Source: Verrucomicrobiota bacterium (GTDB lineage Bacteria; Verrucomicrobiota; Verrucomicrobiia; Chthoniobacterales; Xiphinematobacteraceae). From it: a stretch of DNA of 9,613 nucleotides. Positions 1-6,072 of this stretch are shown piece after piece; position 1 is the stretch's first letter, and each line of letters opens with the position of its first letter. The notes beneath the pieces are model-generated. The model was not told the DNA's origin and made no database searches. It worked only from the letters and a program-made list of their open reading frames with translations. The translations under genes and the position numbers were made by a program. The DNA lies in contig PSRL01000001.1 in assembly GCA_003176035.1 (NCBI GenBank), forward strand, positions 1 through 9,613, in the 5' to 3' direction.

Positions 1-1893
1 AAATTGAATATCAATCCATTCAGGTAATTTTCTGAGAAAAGTACCACGGACATCCAGTGTCTTTAAACGGTCCAATTGGTTAAGTTCGTCGGGTAACTGC
101 TGGATATAATTGCCGCTAATATCGAGCTTTTCCAACGAAGTGAGATTTTTAATGACCGGAGATAAGCGACGGATTCTATTGTGACTCAGGTCTATCTGCT
201 CCAAATGATTGAGCTCCTGAAGTTGTTCGGGCAATTCTTTCAGGCAGTTCTTTCCAAAGGATAATTTTTTGAGCTGCTTGAGAGAAAACACACCTTGAGG
301 TATTTTTTCCCTTTTATTTCCGGAAAGATCCAGCTCTTGCAAACTCTGAACATAGAGAAGGTGTTCGGAGAGCTTCTTGATCTGCCGGCAATTTGCTAAA
401 CCAAGTTTTTCCAGACGGGGAGTGTCCTTTAATCCGCTGATATCACGAAGATCTTTACAATTGGATAAATTTAAATCTACAAGCTCGACCGGCGGCGCAT
501 AAGGCGTCCTACCTAGAAATTCACTTCCCCATTTCGCAAGCGCTCCCTTTTGAAAGCGAAATTTGGAGATGGGTGTATTTGATGAGTTGAGTACTTTTAA
601 TTTTGAGAAAAACCCGACACGTTGTTTTCTTTCGGATGATTTGTTTGGAAGGTCTTTCCCTAAATCTTTAAAATCCTGGAGAAAATTTATGGATGTATCG
701 CTGATATTCAGTTCTCGAATCAGCGCATCTTTTTTAAAAAGTTCTATTGGAAGCTCTTTAAGACCTAAATTGTTGGATAAATTAATTTCCTGTACAGCCG
801 GAGGTGCCTCTTGGGAAGCGTCTGGTGACCTCAAAAACCTGTCCCAATAATTAGGATTCTCAAAAAGTTGCTTTGTCTGCTGCTGCCTTGTTGCCCTAGA
901 TTGTCGAATTTCCAAATCTCTACCTGATAAGTTTATTCGATTGTTACCAAAGATCTCCCTGCGAATACCAGCGTCTTGAAAACCTTCGCGTATTGCTCTG
1001 GCCCAAAGGGGCGATTCTTCTTCACCTTCTTTAGGAATATCAAGATTCAAGCCATATCGGCGTTTTATGACGTCATATAAATTTTGATTTGTTTTAGAAC
1101 GTGCCGCATTTTTAGTGTGATCTGTTGGGGGCCTCTGCTCCTGAGAATATTGTTCCGGAGGCATCGTCTCAATATGATTTGATCTGGGAACAGATTCAGC
1201 ACCATTCGATATGATGCTATTTATCATACGGCGTTCACTTATTGAGTTCTCGTTATTACCGGAGGAGAGACGTACCTCTGGCGTTGGGATTGCAACGTAA
1301 ACAGGTTGGCGCCTGGGTCGATTGCCTGTTTCGGTCTTTTTACTAGCCGAGCTGCTCCGCGCACTCTGATGCCCGCTTGCTGGTGCGAATGTGCTATTCG
1401 ATGGCAAGTACTGATGTCCCCGTTTTGCGGAGGATGTTCGGGAGGAGTTGTCCCCGAAGGTAGAGAGCGATTGATTGAATTGCTTTTCAAATGGGTGATC
1501 ACCCATTTCCCTTTCAAAGGCGCTGCTGGCACTGGAGCGAAATGAGCCCTCCCTTGAGTCAGCATTGCTGCTGTGCCGTACCGTAAAGACGCTGTTGCTG
1601 CCTGAGGAAATGCTACTGTCTAAGGAAAACTCGCTATGTCGCGAATTTACAGACGAGGTGGCCCCTTTACTTATCTTTGCTGTTTGTAAGAAATTATTGT
1701 TTATCCCATTAGGATACGGCTCTACCGTCCTTCGTATTGGTATTGGAGGATACATTTTAATCTCCTCAAAGGGTATGTCTGCTCCCGGGTACGCCCCTAA
1801 TTTATAATCATAATTATCAACCTGATAAATCGGAGGTGATGGGATCTTCGCTCTCGTAGGAAGAATCCTGTTACATACTTTCTTTAAGCTCAT
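1..1893 (-). CDS. Leucine-rich-repeat protein with long disordered N-terminus (LRR protein 1), C-terminus outside window
   Basis: The frame is open from the ATG at 1893 to the window edge, giving 631 residues without a stop, so the C-terminus is missing. Residues 1-260 are rich in Ser, Thr, Pro, Asn and Arg and look disordered. Residues 268-350 look helical and charged. From about residue 366 to the edge there are LRR units of about 22-24 residues with the LxxLxLSxNxIxxLP pattern, most regular at 507-627 (for example LQELDLSGN, LEQIDLSHN, LEKLDISGN). No signal peptide or membrane segment is visible. The start is supported by AAGG about 11 bases upstream and a promoter just beyond it. It is paralogous to the protein at 4261-5985. 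LRR domains usually bind proteins, so a secreted effector acting on a eukaryotic host or an envelope protein are both possible; this is inference. The reading frame is secure, the function is not known. Confidence 0.88.
   Translation of the reverse strand, partial: MSLKKVCNRILPTRAKIPSPPIYQVDNYDYKLGAYPGADIPFEEIKMYPPIPIRRTVEPYPNGINNNFLQTAKISKGATSSVNSRHSEFSLDSSISSGSNSVFTVRHSSNADSREGSFRSSASSAFEREMGDHPFEKQFNQSLSTFGDNSSRTSSAKRGHQYLPSNSTFAPASGHQSARSSSASKKTETGNRPRRQPVYVAIPTPEVRLSSGNNENSISERRMINSIISNGAESVPRSNHIETMPPEQYSQEQRPPTDHTKNAARSKTNQNLYDVIKRRYGLNLDIPKEGEEESPLWARAIREGFQDAGIRREIFGNNRINLSGRDLEIRQSRATRQQQTKQLFENPNYWDRFLRSPDASQEAPPAVQEINLSNNLGLKELPIELFKKDALIRELNISDTSINFLQDFKDLGKDLPNKSSERKQRVGFFSKLKVLNSSNTPISKFRFQKGALAKWGSEFLGRTPYAPPVELVDLNLSNCKDLRDISGLKDTPRLEKLGLANCRQIKKLSEHLLYVQSLQELDLSGNKREKIPQGVFSLKQLKKLSFGKNCLKELPEQLQELNHLEQIDLSHNRIRRLSPVIKNLTSLEKLDISGNYIQQLPDELNQLDRLKTLDVRGTFLRKLPEWIDIQF
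1489..1508. repeat. Perfect 20-bp palindrome inside LRR protein 1
   Basis: AAATGGGTGA is followed directly by its exact reverse complement TCACCCATTT, with no spacer. The centre is TGATCA. It lies in the region coding for the disordered N-terminus of LRR protein 1 (around residues 129-135). No equivalent was seen in the paralogous gene. It may be a binding site for a dimeric regulator or a chance event. Confidence 0.6.
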
Positions 1894-1915
1894 ATAATTT
1901 CTTACCTTTGGTAGA

Positions 1916-1944
1916 ATTATACTTTCAAAAGAGGATTTTCACAA
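1916..1944 (-). promoter_or_regulatory. Sigma70-like promoter of LRR protein 1
   Basis: On the minus strand TTGTGA (1944-1939, four of six matches to TTGACA) is followed by a 17-base spacer and a perfect TATAAT (1921-1916). The predicted transcript would start about 16 bases before the ATG at 1893, giving a short leader with AAGG as the ribosome-binding site. The sequence match is good, but no expression evidence exists here. Confidence 0.5.
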
Positions 1945-2064
1945 TTTCCTGAAACGGGCAGATTGTACCGCAGGGATTAGGTATTTGATAACATCTGCGG
2001 GTTTGCGATGTTAATTAGAACCTCTCTCAAAACCTAGGAAGACCGGCACGAGAAGCAATTACGA

Positions 2065-2108
2065 CAGAGGATCAGGAGCGAGGATGTCAGGTATCCTCTG
2101 CGATACCT
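2065..2108 (-). promoter_or_regulatory. Pair of mutually exclusive hairpins (attenuator-like)
   Basis: Hairpin B pairs CAGAGGAT (2065-2072) with ATCCTCTG (2093-2100), an 8-bp stem with a 20-base loop. Hairpin A pairs AGGTATC (2089-2095) with GATACCT (2102-2108), a 7-bp stem with a 6-base loop. They share bases 2093-2095, and the loop of A contains the rest of one arm of B, so only one can form at a time. The structure can be drawn on either strand. The minus strand is chosen because both flanking genes run that way. No U-tract follows, so a terminator role is not shown. Confidence 0.35.
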
Positions 2109-2168
2109 AACCATCAGACGGCGGCTGGACCTGGCAACAGCATGTAACTATTTAATTAAAAAATCTCT

Positions 2169-2177
2169 ATTATAACA
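2169..2177 (-). promoter_or_regulatory. Possible extended -10 promoter element
   Basis: The minus strand reads TGTTATAAT, which is an extended -10 (TGn plus TATAAT), but no recognisable -35 lies 15-19 bases upstream. If active it would give LRR protein 1 a leader of about 270 bases carrying the alternating hairpins. Weak evidence in an AT-rich stretch. Confidence 0.2.
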
Positions 2178-2192
2178 CAGAATCCCAAAGTT

Positions 2193-2219
2193 AACGGACT
2201 TCATCGATGAAAATCCGTT
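2193..2219 (-). terminator. Stem-loop after the membrane protein gene, possible terminator
   Basis: AACGGA (2193-2198) pairs with TCCGTT (2214-2219). Inside it, TTCA/TGAA forms a second short stem around TCGA, with a small internal bulge. It begins five bases past the stop codon on the minus strand. The downstream tail is AACTTTGGG rather than a run of T, so it is at best a weak intrinsic terminator and might only protect the mRNA 3' end. Confidence 0.3.
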
Positions 2220-2224
2220 TATTG

Positions 2225-3826
2225 TCACTTGGCGTTTACTGAAGAGTGACCTCTGAGATGAGAGACTGCACAAATCAAGAAAATTGCAGCAAAGCTTTGG
2301 GAAAGAATTGAAAAAATTGTTTGACTAAAATGATAGCGATCGACGGCAACTATGTGGACCACTGCAATGGTAAATGTCATCGCGAAATTATAGGAAAGGA
2401 GATAGAGACACCAACGCGCCGATGGTTGCAGACCGCTGAAGCGTGAAGTCTTGGAAAGAAGTGTCCAGAGAGCCAGACCTGCGGAAAGTAATACGATTGG
2501 CGTGTAAAGGGGATTCAGGAGTGTGGAGAGCGCTACTATGAAGGAAGGGATGGACCGATTTGGCATTTGATCCACCCACGCTTGGAGTTGCTGTTTATAT
2601 TTTTGATAGGGAGGCCAGGAATAGGAGGACTCATTATGAATCATTTGAAGATTGCTCAAACTTTCCTGAAGACGAGCAGTGAGGTGAAAATCCTGTCCCT
2701 GCGCGTAGATAACCGATTTCCACGGGCAATAAAAATAGACAATTTGCAGAACAATTTTGCGTAGCATGGCGAGAGGGTCATGGAACCATGCACGCCAATA
2801 GTAGGTGAAGCATGCTGCAATGAGCTCCTCGGTATTTTCATGGCACATTTTTCTTAATTTATCCATTGCTCCACCGTACATGAGGGTATCGGGATTCAAT
2901 CGAGAGAAGCCGAAAGGAAGTGAGCGGTGTGGAGGTTGCATTGCAGCCTCAAAGTAGGGAAGAAGCTGTTGAGCAGCTGTTTGAAGCGGGTCAGAAGCCG
3001 GCAGAGAGGAATCTTGCTTAAGGACGCCGTAGATGATCTCACCGCTAGCACAAAATGCGGTTCGCGCCAGAAAGGATGAATTTCCGTTTACTGTACGGTG
3101 AAAACTACGTTCCGGAACTATAAAGAGAGCCAGAACTATCAAAAATCCGACGCAGAGGGGCAAAAGTTTGCGAGTTACTACCTGCCCAGGAATCGCCATT
3201 ATGGGAGCCATGGCAACTAAAAGGGCTAACCCCCATGCTGGCTTCAAGTAATAATTTGCAAACGAGAGCACGGTCAAGAGCACTACTAAAATGGCATAAC
3301 TGATCGTCCTGGAACTTTTAATCAGGATACGACGGCTCACCTCTGTTGCTAATAGGATACAAAGAATAGTAATTAAGGGAAAGAACGCTTCGGGACGAAT
3401 GGTATGTTCATATAGGATAGAAGCGTACGAAAACAAATAAACCGTCAGCATGAGCCAGCCGGCGAGAAAGTAACATGGTTGGACCACACGGCCCAGAGGC
3501 AGGAAAATGCGCATCCTTTGCCATGCAACAACGAGAAAAACACCAGCAATCAGACCTGCTCCATGTTGTACGACCGAGATGGCCACAAAATTCGGCCAAA
3601 TTTTCAAAATAGTTCCCAGAACCGCAGGATATAAAAACCCGCGGTGTGTGGGATCGAGAGAACCGGTTGCTAACTGACTCAGTGCAGGTTGCAGGTATCC
3701 CCACGTGTCCCTGTCAGAGAACGGCATCGGAGGCAGATTGACCCGCATCCAGATGGCCCCAGCAAAGATTATCACGAGCCCAAAAACATAAATTATGTTT
3801 GCACGAACAGCGATCTTTCGGAGCAT
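2225..3826 (-). CDS. Polytopic membrane protein, GT-C/ArnT-PMT glycosyltransferase-like
   Basis: A complete 533-residue protein with about 10-11 hydrophobic helices. The first is at residues 9-28. A cluster of helices lies between 80 and 240, then a soluble part at about 245-425, and three or so helices lie between 430 and 522. After helix 1 comes SDRDTWGYLQPA with acidic residues D38 and D40, then a THRGFLYPAVLG segment. This order (acidic residues in the first periplasmic loop, then a G-x-LYP-type motif) resembles polyprenyl-phosphate-sugar-dependent GT-C enzymes such as ArnT and PMT families. The large soluble loop sits between helices, unlike the C-terminal soluble domain of ArnT. Donor and acceptor cannot be told from sequence. 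The ATG at 3826 has AAGGA nine bases upstream. It lies between the two LRR genes on the same strand, so a role in modifying the cell surface or those proteins is possible but unproven. The membrane location is secure, the enzyme class is a tentative guess. Confidence 0.85.
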   Translation of the reverse strand: MLRKIAVRANIIYVFGLVIIFAGAIWMRVNLPPMPFSDRDTWGYLQPALSQLATGSLDPTHRGFLYPAVLGTILKIWPNFVAISVVQHGAGLIAGVFLVVAWQRMRIFLPLGRVVQPCYFLAGWLMLTVYLFSYASILYEHTIRPEAFFPLITILCILLATEVSRRILIKSSRTISYAILVVLLTVLSFANYYLKPAWGLALLVAMAPIMAIPGQVVTRKLLPLCVGFLIVLALFIVPERSFHRTVNGNSSFLARTAFCASGEIIYGVLKQDSSLPASDPLQTAAQQLLPYFEAAMQPPHRSLPFGFSRLNPDTLMYGGAMDKLRKMCHENTEELIAACFTYYWRAWFHDPLAMLRKIVLQIVYFYCPWKSVIYAQGQDFHLTARLQESLSNLQMIHNESSYSWPPYQKYKQQLQAWVDQMPNRSIPSFIVALSTLLNPLYTPIVLLSAGLALWTLLSKTSRFSGLQPSARWCLYLLSYNFAMTFTIAVVHIVAVDRYHFSQTIFSILSQSFAAIFLICAVSHLRGHSSVNAK

Positions 3827-3878
3827 TTTGCAATTTCCTTAAGTAAATATCCTTTTGAAGGAGAAACAGATTGCCCAA

Positions 3879-4163
3879 ATGCCGTCGAGAGAGCAACTAT
3901 TTCTTTAGGACTTAGAAAAAGTGGCCCTTCGTCATTTTGAGTGGGTTGATGGGAGGGGCTATGGCTGGCAATTGATCCGCGATGCAATCCATTCCCCACC
4001 ATTGGAGGGATTGCGTTGTGGATCACAATTACCAGCCTTTCAAGAAGATGTTCGGGCGTTTCTACGAAACCGGCAGCTGCTGGGCTGCGACTGGCAGTTC
4101 GAAAATTGGGATGCACGGTTCCTTTTTGTCCCCACTCATCTCAGCGGGGAGCCGAAAAAGTAA
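3879..4163 (+). pseudogene. Small gene remnant interrupted by one in-frame TAG, or an 80-residue GTG-start gene
   Basis: A plus-strand frame begins at ATG 3879, with AAGGAG at 3858-3863 (a long spacing of 15 bases). It hits TAG at 3906-3908 after nine codons, then stays open to TAA at 4161-4163. The part after the stop looks protein-like: DLEKVALRHFEWVDGRGYGW continues into a mixed helical, Trp/Arg-rich sequence ending LFVPTHLSGEPKK. One change of TAG to CAG would give about 94 uninterrupted residues. Alternatively translation starts at GTG 3921, giving 80 residues. The opposite strand also has an open frame (3793-4116), but it is low-complexity and overlaps the start of the membrane protein gene. 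I do not recognise the family. It diverges from the membrane protein gene, with only 52 bases between the two ATGs. Confidence 0.35.
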
Positions 4164-4180
4164 ACCTCTTATAAACCTTA

Positions 4181-4199
4181 CTGAGTGCTCCGCACCCAG
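4181..4199 (+). terminator. Short stem-loop downstream of the plus-strand remnant
   Basis: CTGaGTGC pairs with GCACcCAG across a TCC loop, with one mismatch, 17 bases after the TAA at 4161-4163. There is no T-run after it on the plus strand, so a terminator role is doubtful. Confidence 0.2.
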
Positions 4200-4237
4200 C
4201 CCTTCTGCGAGTAGAGATATTTATATCTTATTAATAT

Positions 4238-4268
4238 AAAGATAGTTACAATAAGTTACACTATCTTT
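4238..4268 (-). terminator. Hairpin overlapping the stop codon of LRR protein 2
   Basis: AAAGATAGT (4238-4246) and ACTATCTTT (4260-4268) form a perfect 9-bp stem around a 13-base loop, and the TAG stop (4263-4261) lies in one arm. On the minus strand the stem ends in CTTT and runs into an AT-rich tail, with further short inverted repeats at 4214-4240. This could end transcription of LRR protein 2, though the stem is poor in GC. The loop side also carries AGTTACA twice (4244-4250 and 4254-4260). Confidence 0.4.
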
Positions 4269-5985
4269 GCCACCAACGAGGACTCTGAAATAGGCAGTTA
4301 CTGAGATTTTGAGGGGTAGGATCGTTTTCCAGCTGACGGCGTAAGCGCTTTTCAACTGGAGTATTTCTCATTTGAATTTCAAAGGGAATATCGCCTTCTT
4401 CAAAAATCCACTTAAATATCAGTTGATCGTCCTTGTCGGGGGTGGGAGTATCATAGCCAGCATCAATCGCGGCTGCGGGCAATTTCTGTAACCGAGTGCC
4501 GTCCAGTATCAAGGATTTCACTCGAAGGTTTTTTAAGTCGCGGGGGATTTCTTTGATATTTGTATGAGAATAGTCAAGGAAGTTTAAATTTTTCAGAGAA
4601 AACAACCAAGCTGGGAAATTTTTTCTTTTATCGTTATGACTCAGATCAAGGTTCTGAACCGGCGTATCTTTCAAAGAGGAAAGTCTGCTGTCTGGGATTG
4701 GGGTACCCGCAGCTAAAAACGATTTGAGTTTTTTTTGAAAACTGAGATCGGGGATGTCTCGCATGCGGGTATAGGAAATATCGATGTTTTCTAAAGAGGT
4801 ATTTTTTATGAAAGATTGCTTATGAAGTTTTTTCAAATGGCTGCATTCTTTTAACGTCAGATTTTTCAATGTATGCGCTCCTTGAAGACCCTTGATATTA
4901 GAGAGATTCAGACAGTGTGAAGCGTCGAGTGAATTCAAAGAAGGAGGAATCCGTATTTCTTTAATATTGGTTCCTTCTATTTTGAGATGCTGTAGAGCTG
5001 TTAATTTCGTGTAGTTAGTTTTATTAGTAGGGGTTTTGCTGGCTTCAAGACGCTCTAATTTGGACAACCATTGAACATCGACTCGCTGAAGTTCCTTTTT
5101 TAAATCAATTGACGTGTCATTTATTTTCAGTTCACGAAGATTTCCGGAACTATAAACACCTTTCGGCAGTCTGGTGAGCGATGGATTGTTAGAAACATTT
5201 AATGATGTCAGTTTACTCGAGTGCCAATGGAATAGGGAATGTGCGGACTGGTCGGACAGCTTTCTTTCCTTATCCGATTCGACATCATCGCCCAGATCCT
5301 CAAGCTGATTATTTGAGAGATCCACTTCGTTACAGTGAGACAGTATGTGTTTTAAATAAGGGCACGGAGGGAGTTTACGGATCTCAAGCCCAGAGAGATC
5401 CAGTTTTTGATTTGGACTGGAGGTATCAATTTTATTGATACGATCAAGGATCTTCCGGATTTGTTTTTCGAGGAGATGAGGGTTGCTTTCTTTAAGCAAC
5501 TGTTTGTAAGTTTCTTGAAAGTTTCCTACCACGGTTTCACGTGGATTTTTAGAATTGAACGTCTTGTTGTAAAAATTGTATTCATGCGCCGACAGTGTGC
5601 GACGTTCGGCTGGCGTATCCGGGGCGTCGGTAAAGTGGGGAAGCGAATGTGCCTTCCAACGGTAATCTCGGTCAGGTACGGGTGGGGGCGCGGTCTCTTC
5701 GGTTGGTGGGGATGGAGCTGAACAAGTTGGCTGAGGTGGTATTTTGGATGTTTCGACAGCTATTTGAGATAAGGGGGGAGTCCATCTTCTGGTGTTGGAG
5801 GAACCCGACGAAAACTGCCAGGATGGTATGTTTTTGCTCCCTGAATTTGAAGATCCGAATGTTCGACGGACTTTTGCGTGGCGGAAAAGAACGGGAGGGG
5901 GTGCATCTTTGAGGTGCAGGTTGGGAGAGGGTGGATAATGCGAAAAAGTGGCGCGATACTGCTGTATATTGAGGTCAGAACCCAT
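4261..5985 (-). CDS. Leucine-rich-repeat protein with proline-rich disordered N-terminus (LRR protein 2)
   Basis: A complete 574-residue protein. Residues 1-130 are rich in Pro, Ser and Thr and include proline runs near 28-31 and 99-104, so probably disordered. Residues 131-190 look helical and charged. LRR units run from about 195 to 503 (LDLSGLEIRKLP, VDLSNNQLEDL, LNVSNN, LDLSHND and others). A non-LRR tail follows at 504-574, ending in PRWWQR. No signal peptide or membrane helix is seen. It is paralogous to LRR protein 1: 262-293 here matches 369-402 there, and 350-430 matches 471-550. ATG 5985 is the only possible start, since an in-frame stop lies close upstream and no other Met is near. 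Its leader lacks a Shine-Dalgarno site. LRR proteins bind partner proteins; a secreted, host-directed role is inference. Confidence 0.9.
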   Translation of the reverse strand: MGSDLNIQQYRATFSHYPPSPNLHLKDAPPPVLFRHAKVRRTFGSSNSGSKNIPSWQFSSGSSNTRRWTPPLSQIAVETSKIPPQPTCSAPSPPTEETAPPPVPDRDYRWKAHSLPHFTDAPDTPAERRTLSAHEYNFYNKTFNSKNPRETVVGNFQETYKQLLKESNPHLLEKQIRKILDRINKIDTSSPNQKLDLSGLEIRKLPPCPYLKHILSHCNEVDLSNNQLEDLGDDVESDKERKLSDQSAHSLFHWHSSKLTSLNVSNNPSLTRLPKGVYSSGNLRELKINDTSIDLKKELQRVDVQWLSKLERLEASKTPTNKTNYTKLTALQHLKIEGTNIKEIRIPPSLNSLDASHCLNLSNIKGLQGAHTLKNLTLKECSHLKKLHKQSFIKNTSLENIDISYTRMRDIPDLSFQKKLKSFLAAGTPIPDSRLSSLKDTPVQNLDLSHNDKRKNFPAWLFSLKNLNFLDYSHTNIKEIPRDLKNLRVKSLILDGTRLQKLPAAAIDAGYDTPTPDKDDQLIFKWIFEEGDIPFEIQMRNTPVEKRLRRQLENDPTPQNLSNCLFQSPRWWQR

Positions 5986-6055
5986 GGGAGGAGGATTTAT
6001 TTATAATGTAATTTTCTGCAAGGGGGATAAATTGAGGGAACTTTACCCATGGGAG
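5980..6055. repeat. 11-bp direct repeat ACCCATGGGAG flanking the divergent promoter region
   Basis: ACCCATGGGAG occurs at 5980-5990 and again at 6045-6055, 65 bases apart, both containing the 8-bp palindrome CCCATGGG. The first copy covers the start codon of LRR protein 2 (read on the minus strand). The second contains the start codon of the leader frame ahead of glgP. They could be paired operators or just two similar start regions. Confidence 0.4.
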
Positions 6056-6072
6056 AGAGTACTTTTTGAGCT
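5986..6072. promoter_or_regulatory. Divergent promoter region between LRR protein 2 and glgP
   Basis: These 87 bases must hold the start signals of both genes unless promoters lie within the coding regions. A plus-strand TATAAT is at 6002-6007, but no good -35 is found 16-18 bases upstream of it. A minus-strand TATAAA overlaps it at 6005-6000. It would place the LRR protein 2 transcript start within about ten bases of its ATG, that is, nearly leaderless. The boxes are plausible in composition only. Confidence 0.35.
6049..6069 (+). CDS. Possible six-codon leader peptide MGESTF ahead of glgP
   Basis: ATG 6049 is preceded by GAGGG (6034-6038, ten bases upstream), the best ribosome-binding site in this region. 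The frame reads MGESTF and stops at TGA 6067-6069, three bases before the glgP ATG and in the same frame. glgP itself has only GGGAGAG inside this mini-frame, about 15 bases from its ATG. Translational coupling is plausible. A sequencing error or recent mutation that separated six or more codons from glgP is the alternative. Confidence 0.3.
   Translation: MGESTF

Larger units (their letters stand above)
1894..2224. other. Intergenic region between LRR protein 1 and the membrane protein gene
   Basis: This 331-base stretch has no convincing gene on either strand. It contains the promoter of LRR protein 1 (1916-1944), an inverted repeat CCGCAG/CTGCGG (1968-1973 and 1995-2000), two mutually exclusive hairpins (2065-2108), an AT-rich stretch (2148-2175) and a hairpin just beyond the stop of the membrane protein gene (2193-2219). 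Two tiny overlapping minus-strand frames (2114-2143, nine residues; 2034-2114, 26 residues) have no Shine-Dalgarno site, so I do not call them genes. Confidence 0.6.

Noticed and set aside
563..850. Plus-strand frame of 95 codons opposite LRR protein 1
   Set aside because: The minus-strand LRR reading is uninterrupted and patterned through this region; the plus frame is its shadow.
1239..1807. Several frames of 79-108 codons overlapping the Ser-rich part of LRR protein 1
   Set aside because: They arise from the biased composition of that coding region; none has recognisable features, and the LRR frame continues through all of them.
3793..4116. Minus-strand open frame of 107 codons upstream of the membrane protein gene
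   Set aside because: It overlaps the membrane protein start by 34 bases in another frame, its composition is low-complexity (PSHQPT-like), and the opposite strand looks more protein-like.
4214..4268. AT-rich nested inverted repeats considered as a mobile-element end or recombination site
   Set aside because: No transposase, no matching copy elsewhere in the window and no target duplication; a transcript end for LRR protein 2 explains it better.
5202..5912. Three plus-strand frames opposite LRR protein 2
   Set aside because: They are antisense to a clear LRR and proline-rich coding sequence, and have no start signals or domain-like content.
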